This document shows, piece after piece, positions 50,819-60,147 of a stretch of DNA of 64,000 bases (positions are counted from its first letter, which is position 1; each line of letters begins with the position of its first letter). A program made the translations under genes and the position numbers. Under the pieces are notes generated by a model. The model did no database searches. It was given only the letters and a program-made list of their open reading frames with translations, and was not told where the DNA came from. The DNA is taken from positions 54,988 through 118,987 of the forward strand of contig JACPAL010000010.1 in assembly GCA_016180855.1 (NCBI GenBank), written 5' to 3'. The DNA comes from Deltaproteobacteria bacterium (lineage in GTDB: Bacteria; UBA10199; JACPAL01).

Positions 50819-51565
50819 GTGAAGTCGGATATCGCTTTTATTCTTGTTCGACCCAAGTACCATGGCAATCTGGGCTCGGTAGCCAGGGCATTAAAAAATG
50901 TTGGTTTTACAACACTCCGATTGGTTCAACCGGAAGCGTCACTCAAGCACGATGAGGCCAAATGGATGGCGGTGGGTGCAGCCGATCTTCTGAAAAAGGT
51001 GAGGATCTATTCTTCTATCGAAGAGGCTGCGAAGGACCGCCAATTTTTGATCGGGACAACCTGTCGTGTCGGTCGGAAGCGGGGAGTCCCTTTTTTGCTC
51101 CCTGACATAGGTGAATTCCTGCCGACGGGGAAAAAAATCGGGATTCTCTTCGGGCCCGAAGACAAAGGTCTTTCCAATGATGAATTAATGCGTTGTCATC
51201 GGACGATGATGATCCCGACAAGGCCAAGATTCAGGTCTCTCAATCTGGCGCAGGCGGTGATGCTGGTCGCCTACGAAATTCAGCGCTCTCCAGGCAAGTC
51301 CAAAGCGGAGGTCCCGGAGTTTTTCGGCAAACGACCGGAGATCCTCGCTTCGGTCAACTTTATTGAGCAGATGTACGATCATTTTGAGACAATGTTACAA
51401 GAGATCGGATTTTTTCCCCATCAGAATCCGTCGGCCGTCATGAGAAAGCTTCGTCGGATTTTTGCGCGGACCGCACTGACGGTGCGCGAGGTGAGGATGA
51501 TTCGGGGGATCTGTCATCAGGTTCTATGGCGAGCAAGACAAAAAGATAAGGCGGAGGTGGCCTAA
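50819..51565 (+). CDS. trmJ: tRNA (cytidine/uridine-2'-O-)-methyltransferase
   Basis: SPOUT-family 2'-O-methyltransferase of 248 residues; in E. coli TrmJ modifies position 32 of tRNAs. Knot motifs are visible as ILVRPKYHGNLGSVARALKNVGF, ILFGPEDKGLSNDEL and LNLAQAVMLVAYE. Start is GTG 50819 with AGAGGTGAG upstream, just after the end of the inverted repeat. It overlaps metH by one base (TAATG). TrmH-family relatives with other targets cannot be excluded. Confidence 0.85.
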   Translation: MKSDIAFILVRPKYHGNLGSVARALKNVGFTTLRLVQPEASLKHDEAKWMAVGAADLLKKVRIYSSIEEAAKDRQFLIGTTCRVGRKRGVPFLLPDIGEFLPTGKKIGILFGPEDKGLSNDELMRCHRTMMIPTRPRFRSLNLAQAVMLVAYEIQRSPGKSKAEVPEFFGKRPEILASVNFIEQMYDHFETMLQEIGFFPHQNPSAVMRKLRRIFARTALTVREVRMIRGICHQVLWRARQKDKAEVA

Positions 51566-54500
51566 TGGTGCTGTCTGACCGAACAAAAGAGATTGAGGCC
51601 GTGATGCAGGAGCGTCTCCTTGTTTTGGATGGTGCCATGGGGACGATGCTGCAACAAAAGAATCTTACAGCCGCCGATTTTGGTGGGTCAGCTCTCGAGG
51701 GGTGCAATGAGAATCTCGTACTGACACGACCGGATGTCGTCCTCGAGATCCATAGAAAATATTTTCAGGCCGGTTCGGATATTGTTGAAACGAACACCTT
51801 TGGCGGAACTCCGTTGGTCCTGGCCGAGTATCGCCTCCAGGATCAGACATTTGAAATCAACAAGAAGGCGGCGGAGATTGCCCGCCAGGCGGCAAAGGAA
51901 TTTTCAACCCCCAAGAAACCGCGATTTGTCGCAGGGTCCGTTGGACCGACGACGAAGGCGATCTCTGTCACCGGCGGCGTAACCTTTTCCGAACTCGTTC
52001 AACATTTTTTCCAGCAGGCGGTCGGCTTGCTGGAGGGGGGAGTCGACCTTTTCCTGATTGAGACCTGCCAGGATACCCGTAATATCAAGGCGGCGACGAT
52101 CGGAATCCGTCAGGCGTTTGACAAACTAGGGATGACGCGACCACTCATCGTTTCCGGAACGGTTGAACCGATGGGGACAATGCTGGCCGGGCAGGCAGCC
52201 GAGGCGTTGGTCGTTTCCCTGCAACATCTGGATCTCCTTGCGATCGGTTTGAATTGCGCAACCGGTCCTGAGTTCATGACGGACCACATCCGGACGATTC
52301 ACGAACTCTCGGAAACGGCAGTCTCCTGCTACCCGAATGCCGGTCTTCCGAATGAAGAGGGGAAATATCTCGAAACCCCCACATCGCTGGCGGCACAAAT
52401 TGAGCGGTTTATTGACAAAGGGTGGCTCAATATCGTTGGCGGTTGTTGCGGAACGACGGAGAAACATATCGAGGCGATCGCCCAGATGGTGGAAGGGAAA
52501 AAACCACGCTATTTTCCAAGACGACTCAAGGGGCGCAGTTTTTATTCCGGCATTGAGATGGTCGAGGCAACTTCCGATAATCGCCCTCTGCTTGTTGGTG
52601 AACGGACCAATCTGATAGGTTCTCGCGCCTTCAAGGAGCTTGTCTACGGTGAAAAATGGGAGGAGGCGACCGACATCGCCCGGCGACAGGTCAAAAACGG
52701 GGCGCAGATCATTGATGTCTGTTTGCAAAGTACCGAGCGGGATGAACTCCCGGATATTGATCCTTTTTATGCCAAACTGATCCGGAAGATCAAAAGCCCG
52801 ATCATGGTTGATACGACCGATCCGGCCTCGGTGGAGAAAGCACTGACTTATTGTCAGGGGAAGTCGATCATCAATTCGATTAACCTCGAGGACGGGGAGG
52901 AGAAGTTCAAAAAGATCTGCCCCATTATCAAAAAGTATGGGGCGGCGGTTGTCGTTGGATGCATCGATGAAGATCCGGTTCAATCGCAGGCGTTTACGCG
53001 TGAGCGAAAACTGGCTGTTGCCGAACGCTCCCGTCAATTACTCACCGAAAAATACGGGGTTCGGGAAGAGGATATCATCTTTGACCCGCTCGTCTTTCCG
53101 TGCGCTACGGGAGATGAAAATTATATTGGCGGAGCGGTGGAGACGATCGAGGGGGTTCGGCTGATCAAACAGAAATTTCCAAATTGCAAAACGATTCTGG
53201 GTGTCTCAAATGTCTCTTTTGGCCTCCCTCCGGCAGCGCGGGAGGTGATCAATGCCGTTTTTCTCTACCATGCGACCCAGGCGGGTCTTGATCTCGCGAT
53301 TGTGAATGCGGAGAAGTTGGAGAGGTATGCGTCGATTGGGGCCGACGAGAGGGGACTGGCGGAGCGTTTGTTGTTTAATTGGCCCCCCCCTCTCCCCTTG
53401 GCGGGAGAGGGGTCGGGGGTGAGGGATTGGCGAGCCCAGAACCGTGAACGAAAAATCGCCATTAACAAAGCCAACATCGAATTAGTTACCGACTTTTATC
53501 GTTCTAAAAAAAAGGAGATCAAAAAGCCAAAGGGTGAACTCCCGCTTGATGAGCGGCTTGCGCGCTACATTATTGAGGGTTCAAAAGATGGTCTCATTGA
53601 TGACTTAAACCTCAAACTCAAGGAGGGAGCCAAGCCACTCGGAGTTGTGAATGGACCCCTTATGAAGGGGATGGAGGAGGTCGGGCGCCTCTTCAATAAG
53701 AATGAGCTGATTGTTGCGGAGGTACTTCAGTCGGCCGAGGCGATGAAGGCAGCCGTTTCTCATCTTGAGCAGTTTATGGAGAAGGCTGATGTGACGACGC
53801 GTGGCAAGATCCTGCTGGCTACCGTGAAGGGGGATGTTCATGACATCGGGAAAAATCTGGTGGAGATCATCCTCAAGAACAACGGTTATGAGGTGATTAA
53901 CTTAGGCATCAAGGTTCCTCCCGAAGAGCTGATCCGTGCCTACCATCAGTACCGGCCGGATATGATCGGACTCTCCGGTCTCCTTGTAAAATCGGCACAG
54001 CAGATGGTTGTAACGGCGGAGGACTTGAAGACGGCGGGTATTCAGATCCCTCTTTTGGTCGGTGGGGCTGCCCTGTCCGACAAATTTACCCGAACCAAGA
54101 TTGCACCGAGTTACACACAGCTTGTGCTTTATGCCCGCGATGCGATGACCGGGCTCGATCTGGCGAATCGGCTCATGGATCCGAAAGAGAGGGTCAAGGT
54201 TGAAGAAGAGATTTGCAAAGGCGATGCCCGGTTTGTATCTACCGATGGGGCGCACCCCGTAGCACCCCTGCCCTCAGAATCGTCGGAAAGAAGCCAAAAG
54301 GTTTCCGTTGATCATTCGATTCCTCCAGTCCCTTATCTCGAGCGAAAAATTCGGGACGTCCCTCAACTGCCGGAGATCTGGAGCTACATCAATCCACAAA
54401 TGCTCTACGTGCGCCATTTGGGATTTAAGAAGAATTTTGAGAAGGCCCTTGTCGAGCGGGATCCAAAGGCGCTGGAGCTGTTTGACAGGGTTGAAGAGGC

Positions 54501-55107
54501 GAAGGAAGAGGCGAAGAGATTCATGAAGATCCGGGCGGTCTGGCAGTTTTTTGAGGTGGAGTCGGCCGGTAATTTGATTCATCTCTTCGGCCCTGGCGGA
54601 AAACGGCCACTGCATACGTTTCGATTCAAACGTCAGCGAAAAGAGAATGGGATTTGCCTGGCGGATTATGTGTTGCAGCGGGTGGGCGGATTGCGAGATC
54701 AGATGGCCCTTTTTGTTGTGGGCGCGGGTGAGGGGGTTCGTGAAAAGGCGGAGCAGTTCAAGCAGCGAGGAGAATACCTCAAGTCCCATGCCGTTCAGGC
54801 GCTGGCGATCGAAACGGCGGAAGGGTGTGCCGAGTGGCTCCACCGGCGAATTCGTGAAGATTGGGGCTTCCCTGATCCGGCCGAAATGACGATGCAGGAT
54901 CGATTTGTCTGCAAATATCGCGGAAAACGGTATAGCTTTGGATATCCCGCCTGTCCGGATCTGGAGGACCAGGCGGGGCTTTGGAAACTTCTCAAACCGG
55001 ATGAGATCGGCATTCATCTGACGGAAGGGTACATGATGGACCCGGAGGCGTCGGTCTCAGCCATTGTCTTTCACCACCCGGATTGTCAGTATTTTAGCGT
55101 CCTTTAA
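51565..55107 (+). CDS. metH: Cobalamin-dependent methionine synthase
   Basis: MetH moves a methyl group from methyltetrahydrofolate via cobalamin to homocysteine. All four modules are present in 1180 residues: homocysteine/zinc domain (1-310, with NCATGPEF and VGGCCGTT), pterin domain (about 330-600, GERTNLIGSR, IVDTTDPA-like), cobalamin domain (about 660-880, DVHDIGKNLV with the Co-ligating His) and the AdoMet activation domain (about 905-1180, ending YPACPD). Residues 607-621 (PPPLPLAGEGSGVR) lie between the pterin and cobalamin domains and come from a palindromic repeat that keeps the frame. No cobalamin or SAM riboswitch precedes it. Confidence 0.96.
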   Translation: MVLSDRTKEIEAVMQERLLVLDGAMGTMLQQKNLTAADFGGSALEGCNENLVLTRPDVVLEIHRKYFQAGSDIVETNTFGGTPLVLAEYRLQDQTFEINKKAAEIARQAAKEFSTPKKPRFVAGSVGPTTKAISVTGGVTFSELVQHFFQQAVGLLEGGVDLFLIETCQDTRNIKAATIGIRQAFDKLGMTRPLIVSGTVEPMGTMLAGQAAEALVVSLQHLDLLAIGLNCATGPEFMTDHIRTIHELSETAVSCYPNAGLPNEEGKYLETPTSLAAQIERFIDKGWLNIVGGCCGTTEKHIEAIAQMVEGKKPRYFPRRLKGRSFYSGIEMVEATSDNRPLLVGERTNLIGSRAFKELVYGEKWEEATDIARRQVKNGAQIIDVCLQSTERDELPDIDPFYAKLIRKIKSPIMVDTTDPASVEKALTYCQGKSIINSINLEDGEEKFKKICPIIKKYGAAVVVGCIDEDPVQSQAFTRERKLAVAERSRQLLTEKYGVREEDIIFDPLVFPCATGDENYIGGAVETIEGVRLIKQKFPNCKTILGVSNVSFGLPPAAREVINAVFLYHATQAGLDLAIVNAEKLERYASIGADERGLAERLLFNWPPPLPLAGEGSGVRDWRAQNRERKIAINKANIELVTDFYRSKKKEIKKPKGELPLDERLARYIIEGSKDGLIDDLNLKLKEGAKPLGVVNGPLMKGMEEVGRLFNKNELIVAEVLQSAEAMKAAVSHLEQFMEKADVTTRGKILLATVKGDVHDIGKNLVEIILKNNGYEVINLGIKVPPEELIRAYHQYRPDMIGLSGLLVKSAQQMVVTAEDLKTAGIQIPLLVGGAALSDKFTRTKIAPSYTQLVLYARDAMTGLDLANRLMDPKERVKVEEEICKGDARFVSTDGAHPVAPLPSESSERSQKVSVDHSIPPVPYLERKIRDVPQLPEIWSYINPQMLYVRHLGFKKNFEKALVERDPKALELFDRVEEAKEEAKRFMKIRAVWQFFEVESAGNLIHLFGPGGKRPLHTFRFKRQRKENGICLADYVLQRVGGLRDQMALFVVGAGEGVREKAEQFKQRGEYLKSHAVQALAIETAEGCAEWLHRRIREDWGFPDPAEMTMQDRFVCKYRGKRYSFGYPACPDLEDQAGLWKLLKPDEIGIHLTEGYMMDPEASVSAIVFHHPDCQYFSVL
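53383..53426 (+). repeat. Palindromic element inserted in frame in metH
   Basis: CTCTCCCCTTGGCGGGAGAG core followed by GGGTCGGGGGTGAGGGA. The right half matches the element in the M20 gene (10273-10313), including the GGGTGAGGGA tail. It lies at a domain boundary of MetH. Confidence 0.82.
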
Positions 55108-55777
55108 GGGCAATAAATTCCTTAAGAACCGACGCCAAATTTTTTTGACACTTCCAGTGGGCCTTCGCCATTTGCGGAATTTTTAAAATGACTTTCCAGG
55201 TCAACTTCCCCTTTGCATCAATCGGCAGCTCCATCTCCACTGGGTCAAAAACAATCCTCAACGAGGCAAACGGGACATTCACCTTGTGACAGATTGAGGC
55301 GATTGCCGCGGTCTCCATATCGACGGCGATCGCGCCGCTCTCACCGGCCCGTTTTTTCTGCTCCTTTGTCGTGAGAGGGTCAAAAACCGTCAGTAAGGGG
55401 CCGCGATGGGAGGTGATTTTCTCTTTTTCAATAATTTGGGATATCTCCTTCACACCGACCTGATCGAGCGGGAACCGGTCTCCGGCCTCGCTTCTGATCT
55501 CCGTTGGCAGGATCAAATCACCGCTCTGTAACCCCTGTTGTACCCCCCCCGCGTAGCCAACAGAGAAAAGAAGACTTGGCTGAAAAAGTCCCAGGAGTTG
55601 TTTCGTCCCCTCATGGGCGTTTCCCATTCCGATTCCGGTTTTGCAGAGAAGGAGGGGTTTCCCATGAAAGAGGACTTTTTTGATTTCAGTCTGGTTGGAA
55701 CGAACAGAGGACTGGATAACAGACTCTTTTAGAATCGCGTTTTGCTCTTGCTTGAGGGCAAAGATGAGGGCGAGCAT
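55094..55777 (-). CDS. hpnG: Nucleoside phosphorylase-like hopanoid protein
   Basis: A 227-residue member of the MTA/SAH nucleosidase and purine phosphorylase superfamily (SVGYAGGVQQGLQSGDLILPTE; VDMETAAIASIC with the catalytic acid). It directly follows hpnH with a one-base overlap, and in hopanoid producers HpnG removes adenine from adenosylhopane to give ribosylhopane. A plain MTA/SAH nucleosidase, helpful beside metH, is the main alternative; the hpnH context favours HpnG. Its end overlaps the convergent metH by 14 bases. Confidence 0.8.
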   Translation of the reverse strand: MLALIFALKQEQNAILKESVIQSSVRSNQTEIKKVLFHGKPLLLCKTGIGMGNAHEGTKQLLGLFQPSLLFSVGYAGGVQQGLQSGDLILPTEIRSEAGDRFPLDQVGVKEISQIIEKEKITSHRGPLLTVFDPLTTKEQKKRAGESGAIAVDMETAAIASICHKVNVPFASLRIVFDPVEMELPIDAKGKLTWKVILKIPQMAKAHWKCQKNLASVLKEFIALKGR

Positions 55778-56856
55778 TAGGCAATCTTCTTCAATTTCTC
55801 CTGCTGTGGAATTTCTTTTCCCAGATAAAGTGACTCTTCCTTGTCGCCAGAGAGTGTGATTTTTACCGTTTTGAGGAACCCCTCCCAGGAACCGAAGGTG
55901 TCATCGACGGCGCTTGCTTCATAACCACAGTGGACCATGCAATCGGCGCATTTTTCATAGTGACCGGTCCCGTACCTCTCCCACTCGGTTTCCTCCATCA
56001 ACTCTTTAAATGTTTGCGCAGTGCCGCCGTCACTGATTAAATAACACGGTTTTTGCCAGCCAAAGACGTTGTAGGTTGGGTTCCCCCACGGCGTGCACTG
56101 ATACTTCTCCTTCCCCTGCAGAAATCTAAGGAAAAGGGGAGATTGGTTGAACTGCCAGCCTTTCCTGGGTCTGTTCAAAATTTGGGAGAAGAGCTGGTAG
56201 GTCCTTTCTCTCTTCAGAAAATGTTCCTGATCCGGTGCCTTTTCATAGGAGTAGCCGGGAGAGATCATCATCCCCTCCACCCCCAACTCCGTCAGATAAT
56301 CAAACATTGCCCGGATACGTTTGGGATCGGTCCCTTCAAAAAGAGTGGAGTTGGTTGTTACGCGAAAACCGCGACGCTTGGCCTCTTTAATGGCCCGTAC
56401 GGCCACCTCAAAGATGCCTTCACGACAGACGGCATGGTCGTGTTCCTCTTTGAGTCCATCCATATGGATGCTGAACGTGAGATATTTGGACGGCTTGAAG
56501 AGATCAAATTTTCGTTCGAGCAGAATCGCATTTGTACAGAGGTAGACGTACTTCTTCCTCTTGATGAGTCCCTCAACAATCTCTCCAATCTGGGGATGGA
56601 TAAGCGGTTCTCCACCGGGGATACTCACAACGGGGGCGCCACACTCATCGACCGCCTTGAAACATTGTTCAGGGCTTAAGCTTTTTTTCAAGATCTCGTC
56701 GGGGAATTGTATCTTGCCGCAACCGGCGCACTCCAGATTGCATCGAAAAAGAGGTTCCAGCATCAGGACGAGGGGGTAACGTTTCCTTCGATAGAGATAC
56801 TTTTGGGTCAAAACATAACTGGCGACCTTGAGCGCCTGTGAAACGGGGATCGGCAT
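55777..56856 (-). CDS. hpnH: Hopanoid radical SAM adenosyltransferase
   Basis: HpnH adds the 5'-deoxyadenosyl radical to diploptene, the first step to C35 hopanoids. It has 359 residues. The radical-SAM cluster motif is CNLECAGC, preceded by [24 protein letters not shown] is the GGE motif, and [13 protein letters not shown] and [11 protein letters not shown] are highly characteristic of HpnH. Its presence implies that the cell makes extended hopanoids, although squalene-hopene cyclase is not in the window. Confidence 0.93.
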   Translation of the reverse strand: MPIPVSQALKVASYVLTQKYLYRRKRYPLVLMLEPLFRCNLECAGCGKIQFPDEILKKSLSPEQCFKAVDECGAPVVSIPGGEPLIHPQIGEIVEGLIKRKKYVYLCTNAILLERKFDLFKPSKYLTFSIHMDGLKEEHDHAVCREGIFEVAVRAIKEAKRRGFRVTTNSTLFEGTDPKRIRAMFDYLTELGVEGMMISPGYSYEKAPDQEHFLKRERTYQLFSQILNRPRKGWQFNQSPLFLRFLQGKEKYQCTPWGNPTYNVFGWQKPCYLISDGGTAQTFKELMEETEWERYGTGHYEKCADCMVHCGYEASAVDDTFGSWEGFLKTVKITLSGDKEESLYLGKEIPQQEKLKKIA

Positions 56857-56972
56857 TGAAGCCGCCCGATATCAGTCCCCTGTTTTTTTAGCAACCACTT
56901 CTACAAGTCGGACGAGCAAGGTGGCAACTTGAGCAAAATGTAAACAAATGCAATTTAACATGGGAGGTCAAA

Positions 56973-57428
56973 ATGAGTGGAGTTACTTCTCGGATAGGTG
57001 GGGATGCTGCTGCAGCGATCGAACATCTCGTGGGTGTCTCTGGTGGACAAGAAAGAATGCTTCTTGTGAGCAGTGTAGGTGATACGAGCGGAAATGACCT
57101 GCTTCTTGCACTCAATGCGATTGCAGGGCCAAAACTACCCAGAAGACCAACACAACCACGATCGGGCGGTGTCGTGGCCTATCTGTTCACTTATCAAGGC
57201 CCAGGCTCTTCTGTGATGGAGTATGTACGAAGGGTTGCCTCTCAGGCCTTTAGGTTGGGGGACACAAGTCCTATGCGTTACCCTCAGGTTGCAAGACCGC
57301 CTGTTCCGGGTGCCCTTCCAAATTTTAGATATATAACTCCGGTTGTACTGGCCTCCCTCGCAATATTTTTTGGTGTTACATTTAAAGAGGCGCTTTCAAC
57401 AACTTCATCTGCAGAGAAGGCGGCCTGA
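56973..57428 (+). CDS. Small protein with C-terminal membrane anchor
   Basis: A 151-residue protein with SD GGGAGG and no recognised family. The N-terminal part has a small alternating segment (GGQERMLLVSSVGDTSGNDLLLALNAIAG), then a Pro/Arg-rich linker, and the only strongly hydrophobic segment is near the C terminus (YITPVVLASLAIFFGVTF). There is no signal peptide. Its tail-anchored layout is like that of the three proteins at 41243-43250. Confidence 0.65.
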   Translation: MSGVTSRIGGDAAAAIEHLVGVSGGQERMLLVSSVGDTSGNDLLLALNAIAGPKLPRRPTQPRSGGVVAYLFTYQGPGSSVMEYVRRVASQAFRLGDTSPMRYPQVARPPVPGALPNFRYITPVVLASLAIFFGVTFKEALSTTSSAEKAA

Positions 57429-57470
57429 TCTCATAGACAACTGTCATTCGATGTGCTTCACTGCCGGTCC

Positions 57471-58757
57471 GTGAAAACCGCGGCATCAGAATCTCTTTTC
57501 GAAAAAGCCAAGTTGTTGATCCCCGGTGGCGTCAATTCCCCCGTTCGGGCGTTCAAGGCGGTAGGGGGTTCGCCGCTTTTTATTCAAAAGGCAAAGGGGG
57601 CTTATCTTTGGGATGTCGATGGCAACAGGTATATTGACTACATCGGCTCCTGGGGACCGATAATCCTGGGGCATGCCGACACCTCCGTTGTTAAGGCGGT
57701 TAAAAGACAGCTGGAGAAAGGCTCCAGTTATGGGGCCCCAACCGAACTGGAGGTCCAACTGGCCGAAGAGGTCTGTCGTGCCTTTCCTTCTATTGAAAAG
57801 GTTCGTTTTGTCAGTTCGGGGACCGAGGCGGTGATGGGGGCGGTCCGGGCGGCTCGCGGTTATACCGGCCGTAAAAAGATCATTAAATTTGATGGGTGTT
57901 ATCACGGCCATGCCGACCATCTCCTCGTGAAGGCGGGGTCGGGGGCGGCGACCTTGGGCCAGCCGGATTCCGCCGGTGTACCGGAGGAGTTTGTCTCTCA
58001 TACGCTCATAGCTCGCTATAACGATCTTGCGAGTGTGGAGGCTCTTTTTCAAAAAATTCCCGGTCAGATCGCTGCCGTTTTGATTGAACCGATTGTCGGT
58101 AATATGGGCGTCATCCTCCCGCGCGGGAATTTTCTGTCTCGCTTGCGGGATCTCTGTCATCGGCAGAAGGCACTACTCATTTTTGACGAGGTGATGACCG
58201 GTTTTCGTGTCGCCTATGGCGGGGTTCAGGAGCTTTACGGTATTCAACCGGACCTCACCTGCCTTGGAAAAATTATTGGAGGTGGCTTTCCGGTTGGTGC
58301 CTACGGGGGTAAAAAAGAGATTATGTCGGTTATAGCGCCCGAGGGGCCGGTTTATCAGGCCGGCACACTTTCGGGAAATCCGGTGGCGATGGTTGCGGGC
58401 CTTGTCACACTCCAGATTTTGAAAAAAAAGAATCCTTATCCCGAACTGAACAAGCGAACACAAAAATTGACCCAAGGAATCGAGGAAGCGGCACGAACGT
58501 CAGCTGTTTCTGTGAAGCTCGGAAGGGCGGGGTCGATGTTTACACTTTTCTTTGCCGACAAGGAAATCATCGATGCCGATTCGGCACGTTCCTGTGATAC
58601 GAAGCGGTTTGCCAATTTTTTTCAGGGGATGTTGAGAGAGGGTATTTATTGGCCGCCGGCACAGTTCGAAGCCGCGTTTCTGTCGGTCGAGCATTCAGAG
58701 AGAGATGTGGAGAGGACGATAGGGGCGGCAAAAAATGTATTGGCTGTCTTACATTAA
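57471..58757 (+). CDS. hemL: Glutamate-1-semialdehyde 2,1-aminomutase
   Basis: HemL makes 5-aminolevulinate in the C5 heme pathway. The 428 residues include LIPGGVNSPVRAFKAVGG, SSGTEAVMGAVRAARGYTGR, GCYHGHADHLLVKAGSG, the PLP lysine in CLGKIIGGGFPVGAYGG, and QAGTLSGNPVAM. I prefer GTG 57471, giving the family N terminus KTAASESLFEKAK; GTG 57453 is six codons upstream. Neither has a strong SD. Confidence 0.95.
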   Translation: MKTAASESLFEKAKLLIPGGVNSPVRAFKAVGGSPLFIQKAKGAYLWDVDGNRYIDYIGSWGPIILGHADTSVVKAVKRQLEKGSSYGAPTELEVQLAEEVCRAFPSIEKVRFVSSGTEAVMGAVRAARGYTGRKKIIKFDGCYHGHADHLLVKAGSGAATLGQPDSAGVPEEFVSHTLIARYNDLASVEALFQKIPGQIAAVLIEPIVGNMGVILPRGNFLSRLRDLCHRQKALLIFDEVMTGFRVAYGGVQELYGIQPDLTCLGKIIGGGFPVGAYGGKKEIMSVIAPEGPVYQAGTLSGNPVAMVAGLVTLQILKKKNPYPELNKRTQKLTQGIEEAARTSAVSVKLGRAGSMFTLFFADKEIIDADSARSCDTKRFANFFQGMLREGIYWPPAQFEAAFLSVEHSERDVERTIGAAKNVLAVLH

Positions 58758-58797
58758 GAGAGGGGAGAAAAAGACGTGGAGTTATGGAGAAAATAGG

Positions 58798-59037
58798 GTG
58801 AAAGAGCCGGGTAAAAAGGGGGACAGTTTTTTGATCGCCTGGGGCATCTATGGGGCGATTGGCTTCCAGCTCGCAGCGACTGTTGTTGGTGGCCTGCTCC
58901 TCGGAGGCTGGCTCGACAAGCGGTGGGGGATGACCCCATGGCTGACGCTCGTTGGGTTACTCATCGGTTCCACAGGAGGTTTTTACAATCTGATCCGGAT
59001 GACCCGCTGGAATGAAAGGAGGAAGCAATCTCCATGA
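58798..59037 (+). CDS. atpZ: AtpZ/AtpI-type ATP synthase accessory protein
   Basis: A 79-residue two-helix membrane protein of the AtpZ family (F0F1-ATPase subunit, Ca2+/Mg2+ transporter type): GIYGAIGFQLAATVVGGLLLGGWLDKRWG and LVGLLIGSTGGFYNLIRM. GTG 58798 is preceded by GGAGA at a good distance and gives the usual short N terminus; an ATG at 58735 in frame would overlap hemL. It begins the F0 cluster and overlaps the next gene by four bases. Confidence 0.8.
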   Translation: MKEPGKKGDSFLIAWGIYGAIGFQLAATVVGGLLLGGWLDKRWGMTPWLTLVGLLIGSTGGFYNLIRMTRWNERRKQSP

Positions 59038-59291
59038 AATTCTTCTCAAGCCTTCTTTTAGGAGGTATCCTCTCCGGAATTAATCTCTATCTCCTCTCGC
59101 AAATTATCAAATACTTGAGTGGGTCGCTTCAAAAGAAAAAACTGGTTCTTCTGATCGTGGCGAAGTTCCTTGTTTTCTTTGGGATTATTGCCTTGATTCT
59201 CTGGAGGGGGCATGTTACGCCGCTCGCGTTTTTGGGAGGGTTCACAATACCCTTGATAGGTTATCTAGGGATGTCGTTGACCCACAAGTGA
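59034..59291 (+). CDS. atpI: ATP synthase subunit I-like protein
   Basis: An 85-residue membrane protein with three or four hydrophobic segments (FFSSLLLGGILSGINLYLL, LVLLIVAKFLVFFGIIALILW, LAFLGGFTIPLIGYLGM). Its size, composition and place between atpZ and atpB fit the AtpI family, which helps assemble the c-ring. SD AAAGGAGGA. Confidence 0.75.
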   Translation: MKFFSSLLLGGILSGINLYLLSQIIKYLSGSLQKKKLVLLIVAKFLVFFGIIALILWRGHVTPLAFLGGFTIPLIGYLGMSLTHK

Positions 59292-59314
59292 CTTTATACT
59301 ATCGCGCCGTTTGC

Positions 59315-59333
59315 CTTCTGCCACTGGCAGAAG
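59315..59333 (+). promoter_or_regulatory. Hairpin upstream of atpB
   Basis: Perfect 8-bp stem CTTCTGCC-ACT-GGCAGAAG in the atpI-atpB gap, 17 bases before the atpB ATG. No T-run follows; it may be an RNA processing or stability hairpin. Confidence 0.5.
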
Positions 59334-59349
59334 TTTGCCGGCTTAATCT

Positions 59350-60057
59350 ATGCATGACTTTACGTGGCTCGGCCTGATTTCCGATAAGATTGATCACAGC
59401 AATATCCATGTCTTTACCTCCGCCCTCGTGGTCTTTTTTATTCTCCTCCTTTCCTTTTTGGCCCATCGGAGGCTTAAGTATACAAAAGCCTGTCTTGTTC
59501 CTGAGGACAAGACGACGATTGCCAATATTTTTGAAGTCGCTGTGGAGAACATCTTGGGGCTGATGAAGGGTGTGATGGGAGCCGATGCCCCCAAATATTT
59601 TCCGCTCATCGGGGCCCTTTTTATTTACATCTTTCTCTGTAATCTGGTCTCGCTCATCCCCGGTTTTCTGCCGCCGACCGATAACATCAACACCAACCTT
59701 GCCTGTTCACTGACTGTTTTTGTCTACTACAACATCATGGGGATTCGTGCCCACGGATTGAAGGCCTATTTAAAGCATTTCATGGGGCCTATCCTCTGGT
59801 TGGGACCCCTTATGTTCGTGATTGAGATGATCGGTCATCTGGTCCGTCCCGTTTCTCTAGCACTCCGGCTCTTCGGCAACATTACCGGGGACCATCTGGT
59901 TTTGGGGATTTTTTCCGATTTAACGCCGATTTTAGTCCCGATTATTTTTCTGGCCTTGGGTCTCTTTGTTGCTTTTATCCAGGCGTTCGTCTTTTCGTTG
60001 CTGTCGACGATCTACATCGCATTGGCGACGGTCCACGAACATGAAGAAGGACACTAG
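59350..60057 (+). CDS. atpB: ATP synthase F0 subunit a
   Basis: A 235-residue membrane protein that forms the ion half-channels next to the c-ring. The essential arginine is in VRPVSLALRLFGNITGDHLVLG; IQAFVFSLLSTIYIALA is the conserved last helix. It is encoded with atpE but without atpF, atpH or the F1 genes, so F0 and F1 genes are separated in this genome or elsewhere on the chromosome. Confidence 0.95.
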   Translation: MHDFTWLGLISDKIDHSNIHVFTSALVVFFILLLSFLAHRRLKYTKACLVPEDKTTIANIFEVAVENILGLMKGVMGADAPKYFPLIGALFIYIFLCNLVSLIPGFLPPTDNINTNLACSLTVFVYYNIMGIRAHGLKAYLKHFMGPILWLGPLMFVIEMIGHLVRPVSLALRLFGNITGDHLVLGIFSDLTPILVPIIFLALGLFVAFIQAFVFSLLSTIYIALATVHEHEEGH

Positions 60058-60071
60058 GTAAAGGTGATTTT

Positions 60072-60091
60072 GTCTGCCATTTAAAGCAGAC
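60072..60091 (+). promoter_or_regulatory. Hairpin upstream of atpE
   Basis: GTCTGC (60072-60077) and GCAGAC (60086-60091) pair around an 8-base loop in the 90-base atpB-atpE gap. The atpE SD (GGGGAGGAGGTG) downstream is very strong, as expected for the multi-copy c subunit. Confidence 0.45.
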
Positions 60092-60147
60092 TGTCTAGCC
60101 ATCTGATGAGACTGCAGGGACTTCAAAAGGGGAGGAGGTGAATACAA

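Noticed and set aside
51300..51565. Cobalamin or SAM riboswitch before metH
   Set aside because: metH overlaps trmJ by one base, so there is no leader, and no B12-box is seen upstream of trmJ.
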